A stretch of 64,000 bases of DNA from Pseudoalteromonas galatheae (lineage in GTDB: Bacteria; Pseudomonadota; Gammaproteobacteria; Enterobacterales; Alteromonadaceae), in contig NZ_PNCO02000002.1 in the NCBI RefSeq assembly GCF_005886105.2, positions 1,167,001-1,231,000 of the forward strand, written 5' to 3'. The notes below the pieces were generated by a model that worked only from the letters and a program-made list of their open reading frames with translations, was not told the origin of the DNA and searched no databases. Below, in pieces: positions 28,429 to 36,010 of this stretch. The position numbers and the translations under genes are program-made. The first letter of the stretch is position 1, and every line of letters begins with the position of its first letter.

Positions 28429-29091
28429 ATGTTCATTCAAAATTCTTCTTATAAACAAATGTACGGTTCGAGCGATCTCTACGGTGGCACGAACAATAAT
28501 GCTGTGAGTGACCAAGACATTTCTAATTCGGCGACAAAAAATTCAGGGACTCAGTCATTTATGGAAGCCGCAAAAGCCATTCAAGAGAACGCGCCGAATA
28601 ACACTCAATCGACTTACCTTGCCAAACATTTTGACAAGGCTGAAGAAATAGCCCATGAATCATTGGTGAGTTCGAGTCACAAGAGAGGCAGTCGTGAATA
28701 TAACATCGAGATGTATCGTGAAATGATGACAAACATTGTTGAGATGCCAATTGAAGTGGAAATTGCACCAGAGGAAATGAACCAAGCGTTGTTATTTAAT
28801 CATTTGGGATTAGACTTTAATGAGTATAAAACCGTTTCTGTGCGTTCAGAGTTGTTAACTATGCTTGAGCAAAAAGTCGAGCAGGACAGTATGTTGATCA
28901 GATCAGACAAAGCCAAATTAACAGCAATCATAGCTGATACACAAGATAGGCTAAAAGCCGCTCAAGCGGCGTTGCTTGAAGGTGAAGATATTACTGAGCG
29001 ACTACAAGATAGTAAAAGGGCGATTTATGATTCGTATGAACAGCTTAAGCTTGGCAAGGTTAGTCAGCGAGATCTGCTTTCGGTTTTTTAG
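28429..29091 (+). CDS. Hypothetical protein, helical
   Basis: A 220-residue protein not recognised by me. The ATG at 28429 was chosen because AAGGAG lies a few bases upstream; an upstream in-frame start at 28375 has no such site. The first 70 residues are Asn/Ser/Gly-rich and probably disordered (NSSYKQMYGSSDLYGGTNNNA). The rest is helical, with a heptad-like C-terminus (ELLTMLEQKVEQDSMLIRSDKAKLTAIIADTQDRLKAAQAALLEG). No signal peptide or membrane segment is seen. It stands alone after the Cus operon. The pattern recalls small flagellar or secretion-associated proteins, but I cannot assign it. Confidence 0.7.
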   Translation: MFIQNSSYKQMYGSSDLYGGTNNNAVSDQDISNSATKNSGTQSFMEAAKAIQENAPNNTQSTYLAKHFDKAEEIAHESLVSSSHKRGSREYNIEMYREMMTNIVEMPIEVEIAPEEMNQALLFNHLGLDFNEYKTVSVRSELLTMLEQKVEQDSMLIRSDKAKLTAIIADTQDRLKAAQAALLEGEDITERLQDSKRAIYDSYEQLKLGKVSQRDLLSVF

Positions 29092-29267
29092 TTGACTTGT
29101 ATGCCGAACAATAAGGGCCCGTGATTTTGCGGTAAATTTAAAATAAGCTCAATGGACAACAATGAACCGCTTAATGTTCTAAGAAGTGTTTTATGACATG
29201 AAGTAAATCGTGGCTTTTGGGTTTATAGCGTGTTTCAAGGACTAGAGGTCAAGGTTGTTATAATTAC

Positions 29268-29302
29268 CCAGTCATTCGCTGCAGTAGCTAGCGAATGACT
29301 GG
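29268..29302. terminator. Perfect 13-bp hairpin after the PhyH gene
   Basis: CCAGTCATTCGCT / AGCGAATGACTGG with a 9-nt loop lies 7 bp beyond the stop of the minus-strand PhyH-family gene. No T tract follows on either strand, so it may be a terminator without a U run, an RNA-stability element or a binding site. Confidence 0.5.
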
Positions 29303-29309
29303 TGTGAGA

Positions 29310-30218
29310 TCAGCGAAGATCAGCTGGTGTAGGATAATCTGGGTGCTCAACATTTTGGTTGGACCAAACCGCAGGGATAGGTGGTTCCCATTTTTGCTCG
29401 ATTTGTGAAACAAGAGTTTTTAAATCACAGTTGGGCTCACCGTAAAACTCAGCCCATTTCTGTGGCACATCTTCTGGGTTTGCTGCTTGAATGATGTGAG
29501 CCATCCATTGTTTCCTTAACTCAGCCCACTCAGGGCTTTGTTTTTGGCTCTCTTCAATACCGGCAAGTGGTCTAAGTTCTAAGTAGATTGTTCTTCTCGG
29601 ACCATCACTGCGTTTAGGTTCAGAGCTATGCAAAATCATCATATCCTGAACGAGAATATCTCCAGCTTTAGCAGGTTGCTGCAAGACTCCCGGAATATTC
29701 CAGCCATATTCGCTAGAAAGTGAATAAATGTCTACAAGCTCGTGTTGTGAATCAGGTAGGTAGCGTAAGCAACCATCGTCGATATCGGCATCATCTAGAT
29801 AAATTCCTACGTTTAAATAAGCATAATTACGTGGATGAGGTGCTCCTTGATGCCAAGCTATGTGCGGGTGAGGATGTGGATATTTGTAGACTAAATCGCA
29901 CTGCATTGGCACACAGCCGAGACCGCAAATACCCTCGCTGATCTCAATTATTGCAGGCGTGGCGAGCAATTCGACAATTAACTCGGGCGCTTCAAAAAGC
30001 AAATCATTATAACGAAATAGCTTCGGCTCACCAGATTCGTTTGATAGATGATATTGAGTCGCGATTTTTCCTTCTTGCTGCGCTTGTATTGCTTTATTCT
30101 CTAGAGTATTAGATAGACGTTTAAGCTTCTCTAGTAGAACGTTGGGTAAAGTTTGTTCAAATAACACAAAGCCGTTATTAGCGTAAAAATCGAGTTTACT
30201 TTTGTTTACTATCTTCAT
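29310..30218 (-). CDS. PhyH-family Fe(II)/2-oxoglutarate enzyme with HxG motif (halogenase-like)
   Basis: A 302-residue member of the phytanoyl-CoA dioxygenase superfamily. The double-stranded beta-helix core is clear: WHQGAP..., IYLDDADIDDGCLRYLPDSQHE, KAGDILVQDMMILHSSEPKRSDGPRR. In oxygenases of this family iron is held by His-x-Asp and a distal His. Here the first motif reads H123-Q-G125, the distal His is H197 and the 2-oxoglutarate Arg is R208 or R209. Asp to Gly or Ala is the hallmark of Fe(II)/2OG halogenases (SyrB2 HTA, WelO5/BesD HxG), where chloride fills the vacant site. It is a single gene with no carrier protein nearby, so it could act on a free small molecule. It may instead be an inactive homologue. 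Confidence 0.8.
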   Translation of the reverse strand: MKIVNKSKLDFYANNGFVLFEQTLPNVLLEKLKRLSNTLENKAIQAQQEGKIATQYHLSNESGEPKLFRYNDLLFEAPELIVELLATPAIIEISEGICGLGCVPMQCDLVYKYPHPHPHIAWHQGAPHPRNYAYLNVGIYLDDADIDDGCLRYLPDSQHELVDIYSLSSEYGWNIPGVLQQPAKAGDILVQDMMILHSSEPKRSDGPRRTIYLELRPLAGIEESQKQSPEWAELRKQWMAHIIQAANPEDVPQKWAEFYGEPNCDLKTLVSQIEQKWEPPIPAVWSNQNVEHPDYPTPADLR

Positions 30219-30498
30219 GAGCGCACGTCCTAGTCAATGCATTGCTTGCCTTAATTCAGAACTTTGGTTTGCAGTGTGTACTTTTCAAGCCGATCAAGTA
30301 CTAGTCAAAAATGGAGTCGATGCAAAGTAATTCATCATGTCGCAAAATAAAGTGTAGGGCAATTACAGGAAGTTACATCACATTGAACCCAGTTTATTTA
30401 TTCTATGTCAAAAAGTTGAAAGAGAAACTTCCATTGGCGTGGTCACCCATCCTCAAGTACAATTAGCGTTTTCGTTTGCAACACACCGGAACCTTCCA

Positions 30499-32682
30499 AT
30501 GGAAATCAAAGTAAATTACCTCGACAATCTCAGAATTGATGCCAGATTTGACGACTTTTCTGTCATTGCGGATCAGCCAATTCGCTACAAAGGCGATGGC
30601 TCAGCACCAAGCCCATTCGACTATTTTTTAGCGTCTTCAGCGCTTTGTGCAGCTTACTTTGTGAAGGTGTATTGTAATGCGCGTGATATTCCAACTGATG
30701 GAATTCGCGTAGCGCAAAACAACATTGTTGATCCAGAAAACCGCTATAACCAAATTTTTAAAATTCAGGTTGAGTTACCAGAAAGCATTTCTGAAAAAGA
30801 CCGCCAAGGTATCCTGCGCTCAATTGACCGCTGTACCGTTAAAAAAGTGATCCAAACAGGACCTGAATTTCAAGTAGAGGCGGTTGAGAGCCTTGAAGAT
30901 GACGCTCAGGCGATGCTGATGGTTGATACCAGTGAAAGCGACAGCACTTTTATTCTGGGTAAAGATTTGCCGCTGGAACAGACTATCGCAAATATGACCA
31001 AGATCCTGTCGGATTTAGGCATGAAGATTGAAGTCGCGTCATGGCGTAATATTGTGCCACACGTCTGGTCACTACATATTCGAGATGCTGCTTCGCCAAT
31101 GTGTTTCACTAATGGTAAAGGGGCGACCAAAGAGAGTGCACTTTGCTCAGCACTCGGCGAGTTTATTGAGCGTTTAAACTGTAACTTCTTTTATAACGAC
31201 CAATTCTTTGGTGAAGAAATTGCCAATGCTGAATTTGTTCATTATCCGAACGAGAAATGGTTTAAACCGGGTGCTGATGATGCGCTGCCTAACGAAATCT
31301 TAGACGATTACACCCGTGAAATTTACGATCCAGAAGGTGAATTACGTGGTTCACACCTTGTTGATACAAATTCTGGAAATGTGGCGCGCGGCATTTGCTC
31401 TATTCCTTACACTCGTCATTCTGATGGTGAAACTGTGTATTTCCCATCAAATCTAATAGAAAACTTATTCCTAAGTAACGGTATGAGTGCTGGTAATAAC
31501 CTGTTTGAAGCCAAAGTGCAGTGTTTATCTGAGATCTTCGAACGTGCGGTGAAAAAGCAAATTATCGAACAAGAAATCGTGTTGCCTGACGTGCCAGAGT
31601 CTGTACTTGCTAAATATCCAGGTATTGTTGAAGGGATCAAAGGACTTGAGGAGCAAGGGTTCCCAGTCGTGGTTAAAGATGCGTCTCTTGGCGGTCAATT
31701 TCCTGTAATGTGTGTGACCCTGATGAATCCTAAAACAGGCGGTGTGTTTGCCTCTTTTGGAGCGCATCCAAGTTTTGAAGTGGCGCTTGAGCGAAGCTTA
31801 ACCGAGCTGTTACAAGGGCGTAGCTTTGAAGGCTTAAACGATGTACCAAAACCTACGTTTAACAGCATGGCAGTATCTGAGCCGGAGAACTTTGTTGAGC
31901 ACTTTATCGATTCAACGGGCGTGATCTCATGGCGCTTCTTTAGTGCGAAGCACGACTACGACTTTGTTGAGTGGGATTTTACAGGCACTAATGAAGAGGA
32001 GTGCGATAAGTTGTTTGGCATTCTGGAGACGTTAGGTAAAGAAGCCTACATTGCGGAGTTCACAGATTTAGGGATCGCTTGCCGAATTTTAGTCCCAGGA
32101 TTTTCTGAAGTATATCCAGCCGAAGATCTCATCTGGGATAATACTAATAAAGCACTGCAGTACCGCGAAGATATTCTTAACATCCATTCACTAGATGACG
32201 AAGCATTAGCTAACTTGGTTGAGCGCTTAGAAGACAGCCAGCTTGATAATTATATCGACATTATCACCCTTATCGGCGTTGAATTTGACGAAAATACGGT
32301 GTGGGGTCAGCTCACTATTCTAGAGCTTAAAATTTTAATTTATCTAGCGCTTGGCGATATCGAAGCAGCCATTGAGCTAGTAGAAACCTTCTTGCAGTTT
32401 AACGACAACACCGTTGAGCGTGGCTTATTCTACCAAGCAATGCATGCCACACTCGAAATTGCATTGGATGACGAGTTAGAAATGGAAGATTACATTCATA
32501 ACTTTACTCGCATGTTTGGTAAAGAGGTGATGGATGCGGTTATCGGTTCAATTAATGGCGATGTGAAATTCTATGGTTTAACGCCTACGAACATGAAGTT
32601 AGAAGGTTTAGACAAGCACCTGCGTCTTATTGAGAGTTACAAGAAGCTTCATACAGCAAGAGGAAAGTTAGCACAGCGCTAA
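30499..32682 (+). CDS. OsmC-YcaO fusion protein
   Basis: About 727 residues from the ATG at 30499 (codon-phase alternatives from 30439 are weak). Residues 1-140 form an OsmC/Ohr-type domain with both conserved Cys (C50 in SSALCAAYF, C112 in SIDRCTVKKVI). Residues about 180-560 form a YcaO domain with the ATP-binding acidic motifs (SALGEFIERLNCNFF, EAKVQCLSEIFERAVKK). The C-terminus is TPR-like and acidic. It matches the E. coli YcaO type, linked to RimO-dependent methylthiolation of ribosomal protein S12, rather than a RiPP cyclodehydratase, as the long acidic C-terminus shows. It is followed by a perfect hairpin terminator. Confidence 0.9.
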   Translation: MEIKVNYLDNLRIDARFDDFSVIADQPIRYKGDGSAPSPFDYFLASSALCAAYFVKVYCNARDIPTDGIRVAQNNIVDPENRYNQIFKIQVELPESISEKDRQGILRSIDRCTVKKVIQTGPEFQVEAVESLEDDAQAMLMVDTSESDSTFILGKDLPLEQTIANMTKILSDLGMKIEVASWRNIVPHVWSLHIRDAASPMCFTNGKGATKESALCSALGEFIERLNCNFFYNDQFFGEEIANAEFVHYPNEKWFKPGADDALPNEILDDYTREIYDPEGELRGSHLVDTNSGNVARGICSIPYTRHSDGETVYFPSNLIENLFLSNGMSAGNNLFEAKVQCLSEIFERAVKKQIIEQEIVLPDVPESVLAKYPGIVEGIKGLEEQGFPVVVKDASLGGQFPVMCVTLMNPKTGGVFASFGAHPSFEVALERSLTELLQGRSFEGLNDVPKPTFNSMAVSEPENFVEHFIDSTGVISWRFFSAKHDYDFVEWDFTGTNEEECDKLFGILETLGKEAYIAEFTDLGIACRILVPGFSEVYPAEDLIWDNTNKALQYREDILNIHSLDDEALANLVERLEDSQLDNYIDIITLIGVEFDENTVWGQLTILELKILIYLALGDIEAAIELVETFLQFNDNTVERGLFYQAMHATLEIALDDELEMEDYIHNFTRMFGKEVMDAVIGSINGDVKFYGLTPTNMKLEGLDKHLRLIESYKKLHTARGKLAQR

Positions 32683-32700
32683 TCTTTACTTTTTGAAGTA

Positions 32701-32732
32701 AAAGCAAGATAGCATGACTGCTATCTTGCTTT
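32701..32732 (+). terminator. Intrinsic terminator after the OsmC-YcaO gene
   Basis: AAAGCAAGATAGC-ATGACT-GCTATCTTGCTTT, a perfect 13-bp stem with a 6-nt loop ending in a T-rich edge, 18 bp after the stop codon. Confidence 0.85.
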
Positions 32733-32756
32733 ATAGTTTGACGGGCTGGTGAGCAT

Positions 32757-32970
32757 TATACCAATTGAATTAATTCTCTAATCAATTTGAAGGGGGAAAT
32801 AGCATATTAGCTTCGTTAAAAATTTCTCATTTAGAACAACTAAATAGCAAAACTTTTGCCTTGCCTATATGGATATAGGTACCTTAGCGGTAGCAGGACG
32901 CGAGAGCGGTGCTACTAAAGCTATTTCCCCGCTTCAAGATAGATCATTTACTTAATGCAACTGGTATTAT
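32757..32970. repeat. MITE-like intergenic repeat, copy 1
   Basis: This 214-bp non-coding block fills most of the gap between the YcaO terminator and the cytochrome-like gene. Its ends are imperfect inverted repeats (ATACCAATTGAATTAA at the left; the right end reads ATACCAGTTGCATTAA on the other strand, 14 of 16 identical). The interior holds a conserved core (TTAGAACAACTAAATAGC, 32830-32847) followed by TTGCCTTGCCTATAT, which recurs in inverse orientation at 58380-58534. No transposase is present. It behaves like a miniature mobile or dispersed intergenic element. Confidence 0.6.
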
Positions 32971-33039
32971 GCGGTTGAGGCTGCAAGTGTTCATTGCAGC
33001 TCACAGAAATACACATCAGCTTAGGCAGCTAACCTCAGG

Positions 33040-34629
33040 TTAATTAGACTGCTCCTCTTTGATACAGTTTTGCGCCTTAAACTGTGCCTTAGCATCATGA
33101 TATATAAAAGAGAAGTCTGCTGTACGTGGTGTAAATATTGGTTTGCCAGTACTCTTATCACAGTCGGTTGCGATCCCGCCTGCTGCATGACAATTCATAC
33201 AAGAGGAGCTTTTATAATAAAGCGCTTCTTGTTTACCTAATGGCTGATTTCCTAGTTGTAAAAATGTCTCAATCACCTCATTAGTTAGATAAACAGGGTG
33301 GGGCAATCCACCTGAATAATTGGTGAGCTTGGTTTCAATTGTATCACTTGGTTGGCCATTAATATCAGTCATTGGCTTACTGCTGTTATTAGTTGAATAC
33401 TGCGTACCAATTAGTTTGTAATATTGCAGAACAGCGTTTTCTTGTTTGAATAGCTTAGAAATATGCTGATTCACTTTTTCAACAACCGGTGATATTTGTT
33501 CCAATCGAACCACTTGAGTAGGCTTAGTGCCTCCTACTGGGTGATTGATTGCGCATGTTGGACATTGCTTATCGAAAAAGGTTGGAGAGTTGCCCCAAAC
33601 ATTATCCTGATGTGAAAAGGTTGCGTAAATCCAATTACTAGATGTGCCGGTTTTCTGCATTATGTGAAATCCAACTACGCCAACTTCTTGTTCTTCGACT
33701 TTAAATGAGCCTGTTTCACCACTTTGTATTTGGTGGTAGCGTTTTACGGGCAGTGTTGCGCGAATGTACTTACTCGGATCATCAGACTCATTGAGTATTT
33801 TCCACGCTACTTTTATCTCGATAGCAAGGCCTGGTGGCTTAGGGTCAAAATTGGTCAGGTCTTGTGACAAGTTACAAGTGGGTAATGAGGAACCACTGGA
33901 ACACGCTAAAAAGCCAATCGTATTCATGTTGATGCACATGCTACTCGCGCTCTGGCTTTTGCATGCCCAACTATAAGTTGGGTTATTCGCGAATTCAATT
34001 TGGCCATCTATGCTATATAGTTTATTTTTGGTAATAAAATTGAATACATAGGGACTAACAAACTTCTGATAATATACAGGGTTGTTTTTTTGGTCAGTTA
34101 AAATTGCCTGTTTTTTCGGTGTATTTTTGGGCGCAACTTGCTCCACTGCAGATAAAGGCTGCATCATGGCGAAGTTTTTGGATATTTCCCAGTTTTTTGG
34201 AGGCGCTGCATCTGCTGTGAAAATAGTCTCGGTTTCACGCCAGTTTATCCAAAGTGGAAGCGGGCAGTTGGCGCCTGAATCGGCTTCACACACTTTTATA
34301 TTATTTTGCGTGAGCTTATAGTTTTCGTCCAATTGCCTGTTTAGTGCGGTAAAGCTCAGCCATGAAAATAGTGCGTATCGGTGATCCAAATAATCAAGCT
34401 TCTGCGATTCATTAGGCTTTACGGGCTTTAACTCTTCACACGACTTCACTAATTTATTGTATGCGTCAAGTGGGTAGGGTTTTAGCTGAGTCAAGTCGTT
34501 TGGAAAAGGAAATGGCTCTGTTAATGTGCATTCATCTTTGACTAGCCAATCTGGAAAAATGCTGTATTCAGTAGCAAAAGTACCAGTACTTACGAATAGT
34601 AAAGAGAGCTTCGCTATTACACTTTTCAT
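33040..34629 (-). CDS. Exported protein with C-terminal CxxCH haem-binding motif
   Basis: A 529-residue protein with a signal peptide (MKSVIAKLSLLFVSTGTFA). One haem-c motif, C-M-N-C-H in KSSSCMNCHAAGG, lies about 50 residues from the end. Several other Cys pairs (CPTCAINHP, CKSQSASSMC) are not followed by His in a haem arrangement. The large N-terminal part is not recognised by me. A periplasmic mono-haem protein, perhaps an electron-transfer or oxidoreductase subunit, is the cautious reading. It is last in a minus-strand run, 2 bp after the unknown 312-residue gene, so the two are probably co-transcribed. Confidence 0.7.
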   Translation of the reverse strand: MKSVIAKLSLLFVSTGTFATEYSIFPDWLVKDECTLTEPFPFPNDLTQLKPYPLDAYNKLVKSCEELKPVKPNESQKLDYLDHRYALFSWLSFTALNRQLDENYKLTQNNIKVCEADSGANCPLPLWINWRETETIFTADAAPPKNWEISKNFAMMQPLSAVEQVAPKNTPKKQAILTDQKNNPVYYQKFVSPYVFNFITKNKLYSIDGQIEFANNPTYSWACKSQSASSMCINMNTIGFLACSSGSSLPTCNLSQDLTNFDPKPPGLAIEIKVAWKILNESDDPSKYIRATLPVKRYHQIQSGETGSFKVEEQEVGVVGFHIMQKTGTSSNWIYATFSHQDNVWGNSPTFFDKQCPTCAINHPVGGTKPTQVVRLEQISPVVEKVNQHISKLFKQENAVLQYYKLIGTQYSTNNSSKPMTDINGQPSDTIETKLTNYSGGLPHPVYLTNEVIETFLQLGNQPLGKQEALYYKSSSCMNCHAAGGIATDCDKSTGKPIFTPRTADFSFIYHDAKAQFKAQNCIKEEQSN

Positions 34630-34631
34630 GA

Positions 34632-35570
34632 TTATTTCCTTTTTTTATAAGGTGAAGAATATAAATATGACTTGATATTAAATTCAGATGCTGATGTAAG
34701 GGTTATTTTTATATAGTAACCAGTTTGTACTTTCAGGTTGAGCCAAGGAGTTAAATTAGTGCTTAATTCTTTTTCTGTTATTTTTCTTAGCGAGCTCAAA
34801 AAGCTATCTTGTAGATAATTTTCGTCAAGGCTTGTTATCCAAGGTAATTCAATTTCAATCTTTTCTGACAACTCCGTTGAATAGGAAAGCCCAACTTGTA
34901 TTTCATCTGATACTTGAACGATAGTATTTAATAACTGTTCCAGCAGATATAAGTTTCCTTTCCAGTCTAGATCTTTGAGTAGACTGGGAAGTCTTAAGGT
35001 TTCTAATTTAAAAACGAATTTAGCTCTAAATGCCTTTCTGCCAAATGTAAAACTGAAGTGGTTTATCCTAGTGCATTCTAAACTAGGAAGTAACTCTTTT
35101 GTTTTATTTAAAAACTCAGGAGCTAAAAACTCAGATGTGTTAATTATAAATGAGCTTAATAGGCTAAAGTCAGAAAAATGACAATGTTGTGTACTTACAC
35201 AAAATGTTGGAACTGTGCTATATCGACCCTCTTCATAGTCAAAACTAAACCATATTAAATTTACTAGTTTATAAGCAGGGGATTGCTTCCTATTATTTAT
35301 AAAGTCATTTATTCTTAGGGCGTATTTATTTGGGATTTTTTGATTTATATAGGATGAAACGCTATCTAAATTATGAGAAGAGCAATAATAACATACTAAA
35401 AAGTCAACAGGATCTTCAAACTGATCAATTCTGTTTTCAAAGCATATAGCGTGTATATTTTCAGGGATTTCACTGACAATTGTCTGAAGCTTTTCTAATA
35501 CGGTATTATTGAGATGTTGAACCTCACTATCAAGTGCAATGCTGTAAAGCTCACTTTTACTATATTTCAT
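34632..35570 (-). CDS. Hypothetical protein (312 residues)
   Basis: I do not recognise the family. The protein is A+T-rich in coding, has no signal peptide or membrane segment, and mixes helical and strand-rich stretches (FSFTFGRKAFRAKFVFKLETLRLPSLLKDLDWKGN; WLNLKVQTGYYIKITLTSASEFNIKSYLY). The strand-rich C-terminus ending in basic KKRK resembles the repeated barrel strands of prenyltransferase-type enzymes, but no motif supports that. It lies between the 82-residue peptide-like gene (181 bp upstream) and the cytochrome-like gene (2 bp downstream), so it may belong to the kinase/peptide locus. Confidence 0.65.
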   Translation of the reverse strand: MKYSKSELYSIALDSEVQHLNNTVLEKLQTIVSEIPENIHAICFENRIDQFEDPVDFLVCYYCSSHNLDSVSSYINQKIPNKYALRINDFINNRKQSPAYKLVNLIWFSFDYEEGRYSTVPTFCVSTQHCHFSDFSLLSSFIINTSEFLAPEFLNKTKELLPSLECTRINHFSFTFGRKAFRAKFVFKLETLRLPSLLKDLDWKGNLYLLEQLLNTIVQVSDEIQVGLSYSTELSEKIEIELPWITSLDENYLQDSFLSSLRKITEKELSTNLTPWLNLKVQTGYYIKITLTSASEFNIKSYLYSSPYKKRK

Positions 35571-35751
35571 GATGAATGCGGGTGAAATGCCAATTTAACT
35601 TAATTTTGGTTTGTTTTTTGTGCATGATGTCAACAATATTAGAGATTGACTATTTAAAAAATAAATAACTCAACTTTTATTACTGACAGGGACTCACTAC
35701 AAAAAATACACGCTTGATTAAGATAAAAAAATCACCCGCTGCTCCTATGTA

Positions 35752-36000
35752 TTACCAAATTGTTTTGATAGTGTGTTGAATTTCAGGTCTTAGTTCTGCT
35801 GATAGTTGATCCCACAGATCATCTGTTAATCCAGTTTCTAAAGAAATTTCAGTAATAATGCGTTTTTGAACTTCTGTTAAATCAAACTCTGCCATCACTT
35901 CGGCCAAGTTATCGGTCGCTCGTTGCTTCAAAGCTTCATCGTTAGTTACATTATAGATGTAAGAGATTAAACCAGTTGGTAGTGTTGTATTATCACTCAT
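35752..36000 (-). CDS. Small peptide-like protein beside TOMM-type kinase (possible precursor)
   Basis: An 82-residue acidic protein, 10 bp downstream of the kinase/cyclase/ATPase gene. The sequence runs LISYIYNVTNDEALKQRATDNLAEVMAEFDLTEVQKRIITEI. This resembles the LigA/nitrile-hydratase-like leader domains (hydrophobic helix, short D-x-A-L helix, then F-x-L-T-x-x-Q) of the BMA_0021/BMA_0022-type TOMM bacteriocin precursors that accompany such kinases. Unlike a classical azole precursor it has no Cys and no Ser/Thr-rich core. It may be a leader-only regulator, a substrate with an unmodified tail, or unrelated. Co-transcription with the kinase is nearly certain from the spacing. Confidence 0.65.
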   Translation of the reverse strand: MSDNTTLPTGLISYIYNVTNDEALKQRATDNLAEVMAEFDLTEVQKRIITEISLETGLTDDLWDQLSAELRPEIQHTIKTIW

Positions 36001-36010
36001 TTTTCATTTC

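Noticed and set aside
30499..32682. Dedicated TOMM cyclodehydratase
   Set aside because: The OsmC fusion and acidic TPR-like C-terminus match the E. coli-type YcaO, not RiPP cyclodehydratases; kept only as a low-interest possibility.
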